Source of the DNA: Phycisphaerales bacterium
GTDB taxonomy: Bacteria > Planctomycetota > Phycisphaerae > UBA1845
Reading direction: 5' to 3'
Assembly (NCBI GenBank): GCA_020639115.1
Contig: JACKHG010000018.1
Coordinates: forward strand, 11,462-75,461
Length of the DNA stretch: 64,000 nt
Position numbers and translations under genes: made by a program. The notes under the pieces are model-generated. The model was not told the DNA's origin and searched no databases. It was given only the letters and a program-made list of their open reading frames with translations. Shown here one piece after another: positions 8,257 through 16,455 of this stretch (position 1 is the first letter of the stretch; each line of letters starts with the position of its first letter).

Positions 8257-10209
8257 TTACAGTCCCTTCAGTTCAGCCGCGACGCACGCCTCGGCGCCGC
8301 CAAACACGATCAACTGCTGCGGAACCGTGCCCAGTGCTGGGAAGCTGTAGGTCTTGCCGGCAAACGTCATCTCCGACCGGGCGTAGTCGATCGAAAGTTT
8401 TTCATCAGTAGCGATCGTACGCTTGCCGGCTGACACGTCCGTGGCATAGCGCTGCCGCAGATCATCGACGAGCGCGGGGCATTCGATCACGATGAAGCCG
8501 TTGTTGAAGGCGTTCCGCGCGTAGGTTTGCGAAAACGACGCAGCGATGACCAGCTGAATGCCGCGATGGGCCAGCGCCGTCGCGGCCTGCTCGCGCGACG
8601 AACCCGTGCCGAAGTTGGATCCGCCGACGATGATGTCGCCTCGCTTGGCGATCTTCTGAAACTCTGGATCATAATTGAGCATGGCCGCCGCCCCCATCTG
8701 CTCGGGGGTGAGATCCTCCCGGTACGTGACGTCCTTGCCGTAGATGCCGTCGGTGTTGAGGTTGTCCTTGGGCAGCAGCAGGACGCGGCCCGTCACCGAT
8801 GATGGGAATCCATCAATGACCTCGACGTCCGCGGGCGCGCTGGCGGCTGCGTTGACCGTGATCGTCGCGTCCATGTACCCGGTGTCGATCGTCATCGGGG
8901 CCTTGATGTAGCCGGCGACCGCGGACGCGGCGACCACCGCCGGGCTGGAAAGATACACCTTCGCCTCGCGCGAGCCCATCCGGCCCTGGAAGTTGCGGTT
9001 GGTGGCGCTGATGCCCACCTCCCCAGCCTCGAGCGTACCCTCGCCGAGGCCGATGCACGGCCCGCACCCCGGCGGCAGCGTCTTGGCCCCCGCAGCCGTC
9101 AGCGTGTCCCAGACACCGGCTTTGCGGGCCTGCTCCTCGACGCTCGCCGAGGCCGCTGCCACGTACATCGAGACGTGCGGGGCGATCTTGTGGCCCTTGA
9201 GTACTTCGGCCGCCTCGCAGAGATCCTCGAAGCGGGCGTTCACGCAGCTCAGCAGGTAGGCCCGGTTGATCTTCACCTGCTTTCGCTCAATGTCCGGCAG
9301 CGCCGTGATCGTCTTGACCTCGTTGGGACCCGCGACGTGCGGCGTCACCTGCCCGAGGTCGAGCGTGAGTTCCTTGGCGTAGAACGCGTCCGCATCAGCC
9401 TCCAGCCGCTCGCGCCACCACGTCTCGACGTCGGGGCGGCTGAAGCGCGGCGGATCGTCGCCGCGCGCGGCGTAGAGGTCGGCGCGGGCGTGGAGATACT
9501 CGCGGAGCACCGCGTCGAACGGAAACACGCCGGCCAGCGCGCCCCACTCCGTCGTCATGTTGGCGATGGTGAGACGCTGGTCCATGGAAAGGCCCGCCAC
9601 GCCGTCACCGACGAACTCGCAGACGTGGTTGAGCACCTCGTCGTTGTTGAATTTTCCACAAAGGGCGATGATCACGTCCTTGCCGACCACGCCGGGCTGC
9701 AGGCAACCGGTGAGCGTCACCTTCGCGATGGGGGGCACCTGCCACCACGTCTTGCCGGTGGCCCAGATCGCGGCCGCGTCGGTCCGTACGACGGGCGTGC
9801 CCAGCGCCGCAGCCCCGCCGTAGAGGTTGGAGTGGGAGTCGCTGGCGACGACGAGCGATCCGGGCGTGACGAAGCCCTCCTCGACCATGATCTGGTGGCC
9901 GATGCCGCTGCCGGCCTTGTAGAAGGCGATGCCGTGCTTCCTGGCGAAGGCCTCGATCTTGGCGTACTTCGCGAGGTTCTCGGGGCTCATGTTCTGGATG
10001 TCGTGATCGAGACAGAACACCGGCTGGCCCGGATCGTGGATCTTCGTCGCCCCGATCGCCGCAAACTTGGGAATGACCGCGGACGTGTTGTCGTGGGTCA
10101 TCACGTGCTTGGGGCGGATGGAGAGGTAGTCGCCGGCGTGGACCTTCTGGCCGGGCTTCAGGCCGACCGCGTAGCGGTTGGCGATTTTTTCAATCAACGT
10201 CTGACCCAT
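8257..10209 (-). CDS. Single-chain homoaconitase / 3-isopropylmalate dehydratase, fungal Lys4-like
   Basis: 650 aa, an aconitase-superfamily dehydratase with large-subunit (LeuC-like) and swivel (LeuD-like) domains in one chain. N-terminal signatures include SIRPKHVMTHDN, GSGIGHQIMVEEG and VVASDSHSNLYGG. [4Fe-4S] ligands are LLSC near residue 322 and GCGPC near 381-385. The swivel domain has GGSNFGTGSSREQA. Gly-Met-Gly-Ser-Arg, WATGKTWWQVPP and the whole N-terminal half resemble, from memory, fungal homoaconitase Lys4 more than bacterial LeuC or AcnA. The start is set at 10209, with GGAG 7 bases upstream; upstream in-frame codons translate the 7-bp repeats. The substrate (homocitrate, isopropylmalate or other) is undecided. 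Confidence 0.9.
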   Translation of the reverse strand: MGQTLIEKIANRYAVGLKPGQKVHAGDYLSIRPKHVMTHDNTSAVIPKFAAIGATKIHDPGQPVFCLDHDIQNMSPENLAKYAKIEAFARKHGIAFYKAGSGIGHQIMVEEGFVTPGSLVVASDSHSNLYGGAAALGTPVVRTDAAAIWATGKTWWQVPPIAKVTLTGCLQPGVVGKDVIIALCGKFNNDEVLNHVCEFVGDGVAGLSMDQRLTIANMTTEWGALAGVFPFDAVLREYLHARADLYAARGDDPPRFSRPDVETWWRERLEADADAFYAKELTLDLGQVTPHVAGPNEVKTITALPDIERKQVKINRAYLLSCVNARFEDLCEAAEVLKGHKIAPHVSMYVAAASASVEEQARKAGVWDTLTAAGAKTLPPGCGPCIGLGEGTLEAGEVGISATNRNFQGRMGSREAKVYLSSPAVVAASAVAGYIKAPMTIDTGYMDATITVNAAASAPADVEVIDGFPSSVTGRVLLLPKDNLNTDGIYGKDVTYREDLTPEQMGAAAMLNYDPEFQKIAKRGDIIVGGSNFGTGSSREQAATALAHRGIQLVIAASFSQTYARNAFNNGFIVIECPALVDDLRQRYATDVSAGKRTIATDEKLSIDYARSEMTFAGKTYSFPALGTVPQQLIVFGGAEACVAAELKGL

Positions 10210-10221
10210 ATCAGGCTCCTT

Positions 10222-10256
10222 GAATGATGAATGCGGAATGATGAATGATGAATGGG
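10222..10256. repeat. Heptad tandem repeat array, unit GAATGAT (5 units)
   Basis: Five consecutive 7-bp units (GAATGAT, GAATGCG, GAATGAT, GAATGAT, GAATGGG) directly upstream of the dehydratase start. The unit is the reverse complement of the unit in the array at 10331-10379, so the two arrays form an inverted pair about 75 bases apart. Confidence 0.9.
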
Positions 10257-10330
10257 GTGATGCCTGCTGGTGATTCGTGCCGTTCAAGGCGCCGACCCTG
10301 AATGGCGCGGCTGTCCGCACGGCACGGGCC

Positions 10331-10379
10331 CATTCGTCATTCGTCATTCGTCACTCGTCATTCGTCATTCATCATTCCT
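10331..10379. repeat. Heptad tandem repeat array, unit CATTCGT (7 units)
   Basis: Seven 7-bp units: CATTCGT three times, CACTCGT, CATTCGT, CATTCAT, CATTCCT. It ends at the stop codon of the HD-like gene. Together with 10222-10256 it brackets a short unique sequence in inverted orientation. Confidence 0.9.
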
Positions 10380-10385
10380 AATTTA

Positions 10386-10928
10386 TCATTTCCCAATCGC
10401 TTTCGCGATGTCGAAGTCAATGAAGTCCGCGTGGTGGAAAATGATCGACTCGATGGTCCGCTGCACGTGGTCGCCCTCCTTCGAGTGCGTCGCCACGATG
10501 TGCATGACCTCCTCGGGCAGCCCGTGCTTGAAGCACAGCCCCACGCCGCTGAACGGGTGGCGCAGCATGTCGCCGTAGTGCCCCTTCACCAGCTTGCCCT
10601 CCTTGCGATCGTACTCCAGCGGCTTGCCCACGTCGGCGAGCAGGGCGCCCGCCACGAGGTGGTCGTGCTGAATCGGCACCCGGTCGCCCCAGATGCCCTT
10701 CAGCACCTTCTCGACCGCGAGGCACATCTGCACGCACGACCGCACGTGCTCGATGAACTTCATCTCGATCTTGCCGGCGAGGAGCGTAAACGGGATCGCC
10801 TCGAGCTCCGCTGGCTGCCATCCGCCCCGGGTGATGGACTCCTCCCAGACGGCGATGACCTGGTCGCGGAGCTTGGTGTCGTGGATTTCAGCCAGTTCCG
10901 GAAAGAGCTTCTCGATCTTGTCGCGCAT
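10386..10928 (-). CDS. HD-domain-like protein with an altered HD motif
   Basis: 180 aa from the chosen start (MRDKIEKLFPEL). The pattern is that of a small HD-superfamily protein: MKFIEHVRSCV, then QHDHLVAGALLADVGK where a canonical protein would have LLHDIGK, a GHYGDMLRHPFSGV helix, and HIVATHSKEGD plus IIFHHADFIDFD. The central His of the His-Asp pair is replaced by Ala (LADVGK), although His residues nearby could substitute. HD proteins are usually metal-dependent phosphohydrolases; activity is uncertain here. An ATG at 10955 is an alternative start. It lies upstream of and in the same direction as the dehydratase, separated by the heptad arrays. Confidence 0.75.
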   Translation of the reverse strand: MRDKIEKLFPELAEIHDTKLRDQVIAVWEESITRGGWQPAELEAIPFTLLAGKIEMKFIEHVRSCVQMCLAVEKVLKGIWGDRVPIQHDHLVAGALLADVGKPLEYDRKEGKLVKGHYGDMLRHPFSGVGLCFKHGLPEEVMHIVATHSKEGDHVQRTIESIIFHHADFIDFDIAKAIGK

Positions 10929-11240
10929 GGCGGCGTGGACTCCGTAGGGGGCCATCAGGAAAACGTTGCACGAAGGGACCAGTATACCGGGGCAACCGGC
11001 GGACGGAACGCGGTCCGCGGTCGCGAGGGTCGGTGCGGGCTGTGAAGATGGGAGAAATGTCGCCGGTGACGGCGGGGCGGATGCAGGCACCCCGTGGCAC
11101 GAACCAGCGCCGTGCACCTCCGGTTGCCGTGCCCGCCACGCAGCACCCGCTACAAACAGCCCCCGGCTTTCTCATCGCCCGGGCTGGGGCGGAAGAGCTA
11201 CCATGGCGACGACGCCCCGAGAGCCCCAGGAGCCAGCCCG
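10929..11240. other. Divergent intergenic region without a clear gene
   Basis: About 310 bases between two divergent genes. It must hold both promoters, but I could not pick out convincing -35/-10 pairs. Open frames across it look like random GC-rich sequence. Confidence 0.5.
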
Positions 11241-12254
11241 ATGCCCTTGTCCGTCACCCGACCCGTCGGTCTCGCCCTCGACCGAACCAAACGCGTCTGC
11301 TTTCAGCCGTTCGAAGCGGGCAAGTGGTTCACACTCGGATTCTGCGCGTTCCTGGCGATGCTCGGCGAGGGCGGCGCCGGGTCGGGGTTCCAGTACCGCA
11401 AGGGCGGCCGGCCGCCGTGGGGCGGCAACCTCACCAGCGCCCGCCACTGGTTCCACGCCAACCTCGACTGGTTGATTCCGGTCGGGGCGCTCGTCCTGAT
11501 CATCGGCATCGGCCTCACCCTGCTCTTCACCTGGCTGCACTGCCGGGGCAAGTTCATGTTCATCGACGGCGTGGTGCGCAACCGGGGCGCGGTGGTCGAA
11601 CCGTGGCACGCGCTGCGCCGGCCAGCCAACCGCCTCTTCCGCGTCTACCTCGTGCTCACGCTCATCGGACTGGGCTTCAGCGCGCTGGTGGGGGGCATCT
11701 GCCTCGCAGTCGCCTGGCCGGACATGGCCGCCGGCCGTTTCAGCGATCAGGCGGGAATCGCCCTGGGTCTGGGGCTGGTGCTGTTCATTCCGTTTGCGAT
11801 CGCGATGGCCGTGGTGCAGTTCGTCATCCGGGATTTCGTCGTGCCGACGATGTACCTGCACGGTGAAGGCTTCCGCACGGCGTGGGCGACGGTGCGCCGC
11901 GAGGTGCTCGCGGGCCATGGCTGGACCATATTCCTGTACATGCTGATGAAGTTCGTGCTGGGTATGGCGATTGCCATCGTCGCCATCGTGGTCATGCTCT
12001 TGACGTGCTGCATCGCCATGCTGCCCTACATCGGCACGGTGATCCTGCTGCCGCTTTGGGTTTTTGCCCAGGCATATCCGCTGTACTTTCTCGAGCAAAT
12101 CGGGCCCGGTTGGCGTTTCTTCCCCGACGATCCGGCGGGGCCGTTCTGCCGCACCTGCGGCTACAACCTGCACGGTAACGTCAGCGGAGTTTGTCCGGAA
12201 TGCGGCACGCCGCCGTACCCCGCCGCGGGGCCGCCGCCCACTGCGCCATTCTGA
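11241..12254 (+). CDS. Multi-pass membrane protein with C-terminal zinc ribbon
   Basis: 337 aa. The start at 11241 has AGGAG upstream (spacing about 9). Hydrophobic segments occur around residues 25-40, 75-100, 130-155, 170-195 and 230-280 (including WTIFLYMLMKFVLGMAIAIV), so at least five membrane spans are likely. The C-terminus carries CRTCGYNL...CPECG, a four-Cys zinc ribbon of a form common in planctomycete proteins. The N-terminus (RPVGLALDRTKRVCFQPF) resembles uncharacterised planctomycete membrane proteins. No function can be given. It is followed 244 bases later by a secreted protease gene with its own promoter. Confidence 0.8.
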   Translation: MPLSVTRPVGLALDRTKRVCFQPFEAGKWFTLGFCAFLAMLGEGGAGSGFQYRKGGRPPWGGNLTSARHWFHANLDWLIPVGALVLIIGIGLTLLFTWLHCRGKFMFIDGVVRNRGAVVEPWHALRRPANRLFRVYLVLTLIGLGFSALVGGICLAVAWPDMAAGRFSDQAGIALGLGLVLFIPFAIAMAVVQFVIRDFVVPTMYLHGEGFRTAWATVRREVLAGHGWTIFLYMLMKFVLGMAIAIVAIVVMLLTCCIAMLPYIGTVILLPLWVFAQAYPLYFLEQIGPGWRFFPDDPAGPFCRTCGYNLHGNVSGVCPECGTPPYPAAGPPPTAPF

Positions 12255-12406
12255 GCATCATCCGCGCTTTGCAGCTCCGTCAGTCCGACGCCGGATTATG
12301 GGCGCGTGCGCCGTTCGTGCTGCGCGCAGACCACTGTGTGTCGCGCCCTCGGCGGACTTGCCCGCCACATCTTCCGGAAACGCCGCGGACATGTTTGAAG
12401 AGACGC

Positions 12407-12435
12407 TTGGGTCCCGCTGTACCGCCCGTTATAAC
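12407..12435 (+). promoter_or_regulatory. Sigma70-like promoter of the subtilase gene
   Basis: TTGGGT (12407-12412), a 17-base spacer and TATAAC (12430-12435). The -10 lies inside a perfect 10-bp palindrome CGTTATAACG (12428-12437). Transcription would start near 12442, leaving a leader of about 57 bases before the ATG at 12499. Confidence 0.4.
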
Positions 12436-12498
12436 GGAGGTGTGTGGTTACTAGCGCTGCCTTTGCGGGGGCGAAATCCATCCTTCGGAGATACTGAC

Positions 12499-15400
12499 AT
12501 GATGTGGCGACGGCGTCGATGCCTGGAGGAGTCTGCGCGCTGGCAGATCGGTGCGCTCACTTGTGCGCTCGTATTGTGCTGGACGGTCCAGGCTTCCGCC
12601 CAGGTGCGCTGGCGCACGGGGGTGGCCCCGCGTTCTGGTAAAACCCCAGAGCAGGTGATCGCCACGCTGGCCCAGGTGAACCAGCGCAGCGCCGAGCACC
12701 ACTTCGTCGTCCAGTTCAGCGAACCGCTGACCGACGCGCGCCGCGCGGACCTCACGGAAGCCGGCGTCAACCTGCTCAGCTACCTCGGTGACAACGCCTT
12801 CTTCGCCTCGGTCGCGCCCGCGGGCGCCGATTCCGCCGCGCTCACCCGGCAGGCAACATTGATCGACGCGCAGTCGATTCAGCCGGTGTGGAAGTTGAGC
12901 CCGATGCTCACGACGCCGGACAAGCCGGACTGGGCGGAAGTGCCCGTGCCGGTCGACGCCGTCGCCCCCCAACCGGATGACACCTGGATCGGCGCCTACG
13001 TGCTGTTCCATCCCGACGTGCCCGCGCTGGATGGCTGGGCCGTGGCCACTTCCGCCGGCGCCGTCGTGCGCCAGCAGCTCTTCAGTGTCAACGGGGCCGT
13101 CATCGAACTGCCCCTGTCGGCGATCGACACGCTCGCCGCCAACGACGCGGTGCAGTACATCGAGCCGGCACTGCCGCGGATGAGCACGGACAACGCGGAG
13201 AACCGCGCGCTGACCCAGGCGGATATCGTGCAGGCGGCGCCGTACAACCTCGACGGCTCCGGCGTGACCGTGCTCGTGTACGACGGCGGCACGGCGCGCT
13301 CGACGCACGTGGACTTCCAGGGGCGACTCTTCGTCCGCGACGGTTCCGGAATGGACACGCACCCGACGCACGTGTCGGGCACGATCGGCGGCGCCGGCGT
13401 GGCCAACAGCAACTACAAGGGCATGGCCCCGGGCGTCACGCTGCAGTCCTACGGCTTCCAGTACGACGGCAGCGGCGTATTCCTCTACACCAACCCCGGC
13501 GATATCGAGAGCGACTTCAACCAGGCGATCAACACGTACGGCGCGGTCATCTCCAACGCCTCGATCGGCACGAACACGTCGGTCAACGGATTTCCCTGCT
13601 CCTACGAGGGCGACTACGGCGTGACCAGCACGGTGATCGACGCGATCGCCCGCGGCAGCCTGGGGGCGCCGATGCGCATGATCTGGGCCAACGGCAACGA
13701 ACGGCAGGTGTCGACCTGCGGCTCCACGTACCACACCACGGCTCCGCCCTCCTGCGCGAAGAACCACATCACGGTCGGTGCGGTCAATTCCAACGACGAT
13801 TCGATCACCAGCTTCACGAGCTGGGGGCCGGCCGACGACGATCGGCTCAAGCCGGACGTCGCGGCGCCGGGGTGCCAGACGAACGGCGACGGCGGCGTGA
13901 CCTCCTGCAGCGACGCGAGCAACACCGCCTACGTCACCTACTGCGGCACGTCGATGGCGACGCCGACCGTGACGGGCTGCTCGGCGCTGCTCATCCAGGA
14001 CTACAAGGCCCAGTTCCCGAGTGAGCCGCTTTTCCGCAACTCGACGCTCAAGGCCTGGCTCGCCCACAGCGCGGTCGATCGCGGCAACGCCGGCCCCGAC
14101 TACCAGTTCGGCTACGGCTCCATCCGCATCCAGGCGGCGATCGACCTGATGCGCAGCGGCGCGTTCGTCGAAAACAGCATCTCCCAGGGCGAGGTGTACT
14201 CGCGCACCATCACCGTCAACGCCGGCACCGCCGTGTTCAAGACCACGCTGGCCTGGGACGACGTGCCCGGCACCCCCAACGTCAGCCCGGCGCTGGTCAA
14301 CGACCTCGACCTGCGCGTGTACGATCCGTCCGGCACCCGGCGCTTCCCGTGGACGCTCGGTGGATTGGCCAACCCCAGCGCACCCGCCGTCCGCACGCAG
14401 GCCAACCACGTGGACAACATCGAGCAGGTGTACGTCGCCAACCCGGCAGCCGGCACCTGGACCATCGAAGTGTACGGCTACAACGTGCCCCAGGGCCCGC
14501 AGACCTTCTCGCTCGTGGGTGACGGCGCGACCGTCGTCGGCACGACCATCTCCCTGCCCAACGGGGCGCCCTCCACGGTCGCGCCCGGCACGCCGACGAC
14601 GTTCGACGTTCAGATCCAGTCCTTCGGCGAGACCGTCGTGCCCGGCAGCGCCACGCTCAACTATCGTTTCGACGGGGGGGCGTACCAGCCGTCGCCGCTG
14701 AGCTTTGTCAGCGGCAATGCCTACACGGCGACCCTGCCGGCGGCAGGCTGCGGCGACACGCCCGAGTTCTACCTCACCGCCACCGGCACCACCACCGGCG
14801 CCGTGGCCTCGCCCGGCAATGCCCCGACCCTCGTCTACTCCGCGCAGGTGGGCACGACCGTCAATCTCCTCTCCGACGACCTGGAAACGGACCAGGGCTG
14901 GTCCGTCGGCGCCACCGGCGACAACGCGACGACCGGCGTGTGGACGCGCAACGATCCGCAGAGCACGGCGGCCCAACCGGCGGATGACCATACGCCAGCC
15001 CCGGGTACGGTCTGCTGGGTGACGGACTACCGCTCCGGCTCGCAAATCGGCGACTACGACGTCGACGGCGGCAAGACCACCCTCAAGTCGCCGGTCTACG
15101 ACCTGTCGAGTGCAGCCGGCGCCACCATCGGCTACTGGCGGTGGTATTCGAATGACGAGGGTTCCAACCCGAGCACCAACACCTTCGTTGTGGATATCTC
15201 CAACAACGGCGGATCGTCGTGGGTCAACGTCGAGACGGTGGGCCCGACCGGATTGGAGGCGTCCGGCGGGTGGTTCTACCACGAATTCGAGGTGGCCGGC
15301 GTGATCACGCCGACGGCCCAGGTGATGCTGCGTTTCGTCGCCCAGGACAACACCGGCTCCATCGTCGAGGCAGCGGTGGACGACCTGCAGATCACCGGCT

Positions 15401-16449
15401 TCGAGTGCGTGGCGGCAGCCACGTGCAGTGACGGTATTCTCAACCAGGGCGAAACGCGCATCGACTGCGGCGGACCCTGCCCCGCCTGCGCCTGCACCAG
15501 CAACGCGGCATGCAGCGACGGTCTGTACTGCAACGGCAACGAGACCTGCGACGCATACGGCCAGTGTCAGGCCGGTGCGCTCGTCGTCTGCATCGACGGC
15601 ATCCCCTGCACGGTGGACTCCTGCAACGAAGCCACCGACTCCTGTGACCACGTCCCGGACGACGGCTTCTGTGACAACAACCAGTACTGCGATGGCGTGG
15701 AAGTGTGCAACGTGTCCGCCGGTTGCCAGCCGGGTACCCCCGTCACCTGCGACGACGGCATCGGCTGCACCGTGGATTCCTGCAACGAAGCATCGGATAG
15801 CTGTGACCATACGCCTGACGACGGCGCCTGCGACAACGGCCAGTACTGCGACGGTGTGGAGACCTGCAGCGCCACGCAGGACTGCCAGCCGGGTACGCCG
15901 GTCGCCTGCGACGACGGCATCGGCTGCACGGTGGATTCGTGCAACGAGTCGACCGACAGTTGCGACCACGCGCCCGACGACGGGGCCTGCGACAACGGCC
16001 AGTACTGCGACGGTGCGGAGACCTGCAGCGCGACGCAGGACTGTCAGCCGGGTACGCCGGTCACCTGCGACGACGGGATCGGCTGCACCGTGGATTCGTG
16101 CAACGAAGCATCGGACAGTTGCGATCACACGCCGGATGACGGCGCCTGCGACGACGGCCTATTCTGCAACGGCGCGGAGTTCTGCGATGTCAATGCCGAT
16201 TGTCAGGCCGGTAGCGCGCCGTGCTCGGTCGGCACCTGGTGCGACGAGTCGGCACCGGGATGCGTTCCGTACGGCGACGGCGATTTCAACCTCGACGGCG
16301 CGATCGACCTGCTCGACTTCGCGTACTTCCAGGGCTGCTTCGGCCAGTCCGCCGGTGGTACGTGCGCCGCGGGCAACCTGGTCGGCCCGGACAGTATGAT
16401 CGATGCGGCGGACCTGGAGATGTTCACCAGCGTTCTGACCGGGCCGTAG
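12499..16449 (+). CDS. Secreted subtilisin-like protease with Cys-rich repeats and dockerin-like C-terminus
   Basis: 1316 aa. The start at 12499 has CGGAG 9 bases upstream; a signal peptide follows (hydrophobic core near residues 18-30, then VQASAQ). The S8 triad is visible: Asp262 in VLVYDGG, His291 in PTHVSGT, Ser485 in GTSMATP. A pro-region precedes residue 235. A beta-sandwich pre-peptidase-C-like domain follows (VFKTTLAWDDVPG, about 575-670), then a region like a MAM/carbohydrate-binding fold. Four 53-residue Cys repeats (15589-16224) come next. The end has two EF-hand-like loops (DFNLDGAIDLLDF and DSMIDAADLEMF), as in dockerin-type domains. It is probably a secreted or surface-attached protease. 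Confidence 0.92.
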   Translation: MMWRRRRCLEESARWQIGALTCALVLCWTVQASAQVRWRTGVAPRSGKTPEQVIATLAQVNQRSAEHHFVVQFSEPLTDARRADLTEAGVNLLSYLGDNAFFASVAPAGADSAALTRQATLIDAQSIQPVWKLSPMLTTPDKPDWAEVPVPVDAVAPQPDDTWIGAYVLFHPDVPALDGWAVATSAGAVVRQQLFSVNGAVIELPLSAIDTLAANDAVQYIEPALPRMSTDNAENRALTQADIVQAAPYNLDGSGVTVLVYDGGTARSTHVDFQGRLFVRDGSGMDTHPTHVSGTIGGAGVANSNYKGMAPGVTLQSYGFQYDGSGVFLYTNPGDIESDFNQAINTYGAVISNASIGTNTSVNGFPCSYEGDYGVTSTVIDAIARGSLGAPMRMIWANGNERQVSTCGSTYHTTAPPSCAKNHITVGAVNSNDDSITSFTSWGPADDDRLKPDVAAPGCQTNGDGGVTSCSDASNTAYVTYCGTSMATPTVTGCSALLIQDYKAQFPSEPLFRNSTLKAWLAHSAVDRGNAGPDYQFGYGSIRIQAAIDLMRSGAFVENSISQGEVYSRTITVNAGTAVFKTTLAWDDVPGTPNVSPALVNDLDLRVYDPSGTRRFPWTLGGLANPSAPAVRTQANHVDNIEQVYVANPAAGTWTIEVYGYNVPQGPQTFSLVGDGATVVGTTISLPNGAPSTVAPGTPTTFDVQIQSFGETVVPGSATLNYRFDGGAYQPSPLSFVSGNAYTATLPAAGCGDTPEFYLTATGTTTGAVASPGNAPTLVYSAQVGTTVNLLSDDLETDQGWSVGATGDNATTGVWTRNDPQSTAAQPADDHTPAPGTVCWVTDYRSGSQIGDYDVDGGKTTLKSPVYDLSSAAGATIGYWRWYSNDEGSNPSTNTFVVDISNNGGSSWVNVETVGPTGLEASGGWFYHEFEVAGVITPTAQVMLRFVAQDNTGSIVEAAVDDLQITGFECVAAATCSDGILNQGETRIDCGGPCPACACTSNAACSDGLYCNGNETCDAYGQCQAGALVVCIDGIPCTVDSCNEATDSCDHVPDDGFCDNNQYCDGVEVCNVSAGCQPGTPVTCDDGIGCTVDSCNEASDSCDHTPDDGACDNGQYCDGVETCSATQDCQPGTPVACDDGIGCTVDSCNESTDSCDHAPDDGACDNGQYCDGAETCSATQDCQPGTPVTCDDGIGCTVDSCNEASDSCDHTPDDGACDDGLFCNGAEFCDVNADCQAGSAPCSVGTWCDESAPGCVPYGDGDFNLDGAIDLLDFAYFQGCFGQSAGGTCAAGNLVGPDSMIDAADLEMFTSVLTGP
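15589..16224 (+). repeat. Four tandem 159-bp in-frame repeats in the subtilase gene
   Basis: Units begin at 15589, 15748, 15907 and 16066, each exactly 159 bp (53 codons). The unit contains CTVDSCNE, SCDH.PDDG.CDN.QYCDG and CQPGTPV. Units 2-4 are nearly identical; unit 1 and the end of unit 4 are more diverged. About nine Cys per unit suggest disulphide-linked modules. Confidence 0.93.
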
Positions 16450-16455
16450 CGCGAC

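Noticed and set aside
10222..10379. CRISPR array
   Set aside because: Units are only 7 bp and directly adjacent, with no spacers and no cas genes.
12451..16128. A 1225-codon open frame on the minus strand opposite the subtilase gene
   Set aside because: Arg/Val/Asp-rich shadow of a GC-rich gene; the plus strand has a signal peptide, the catalytic triad and repeats.
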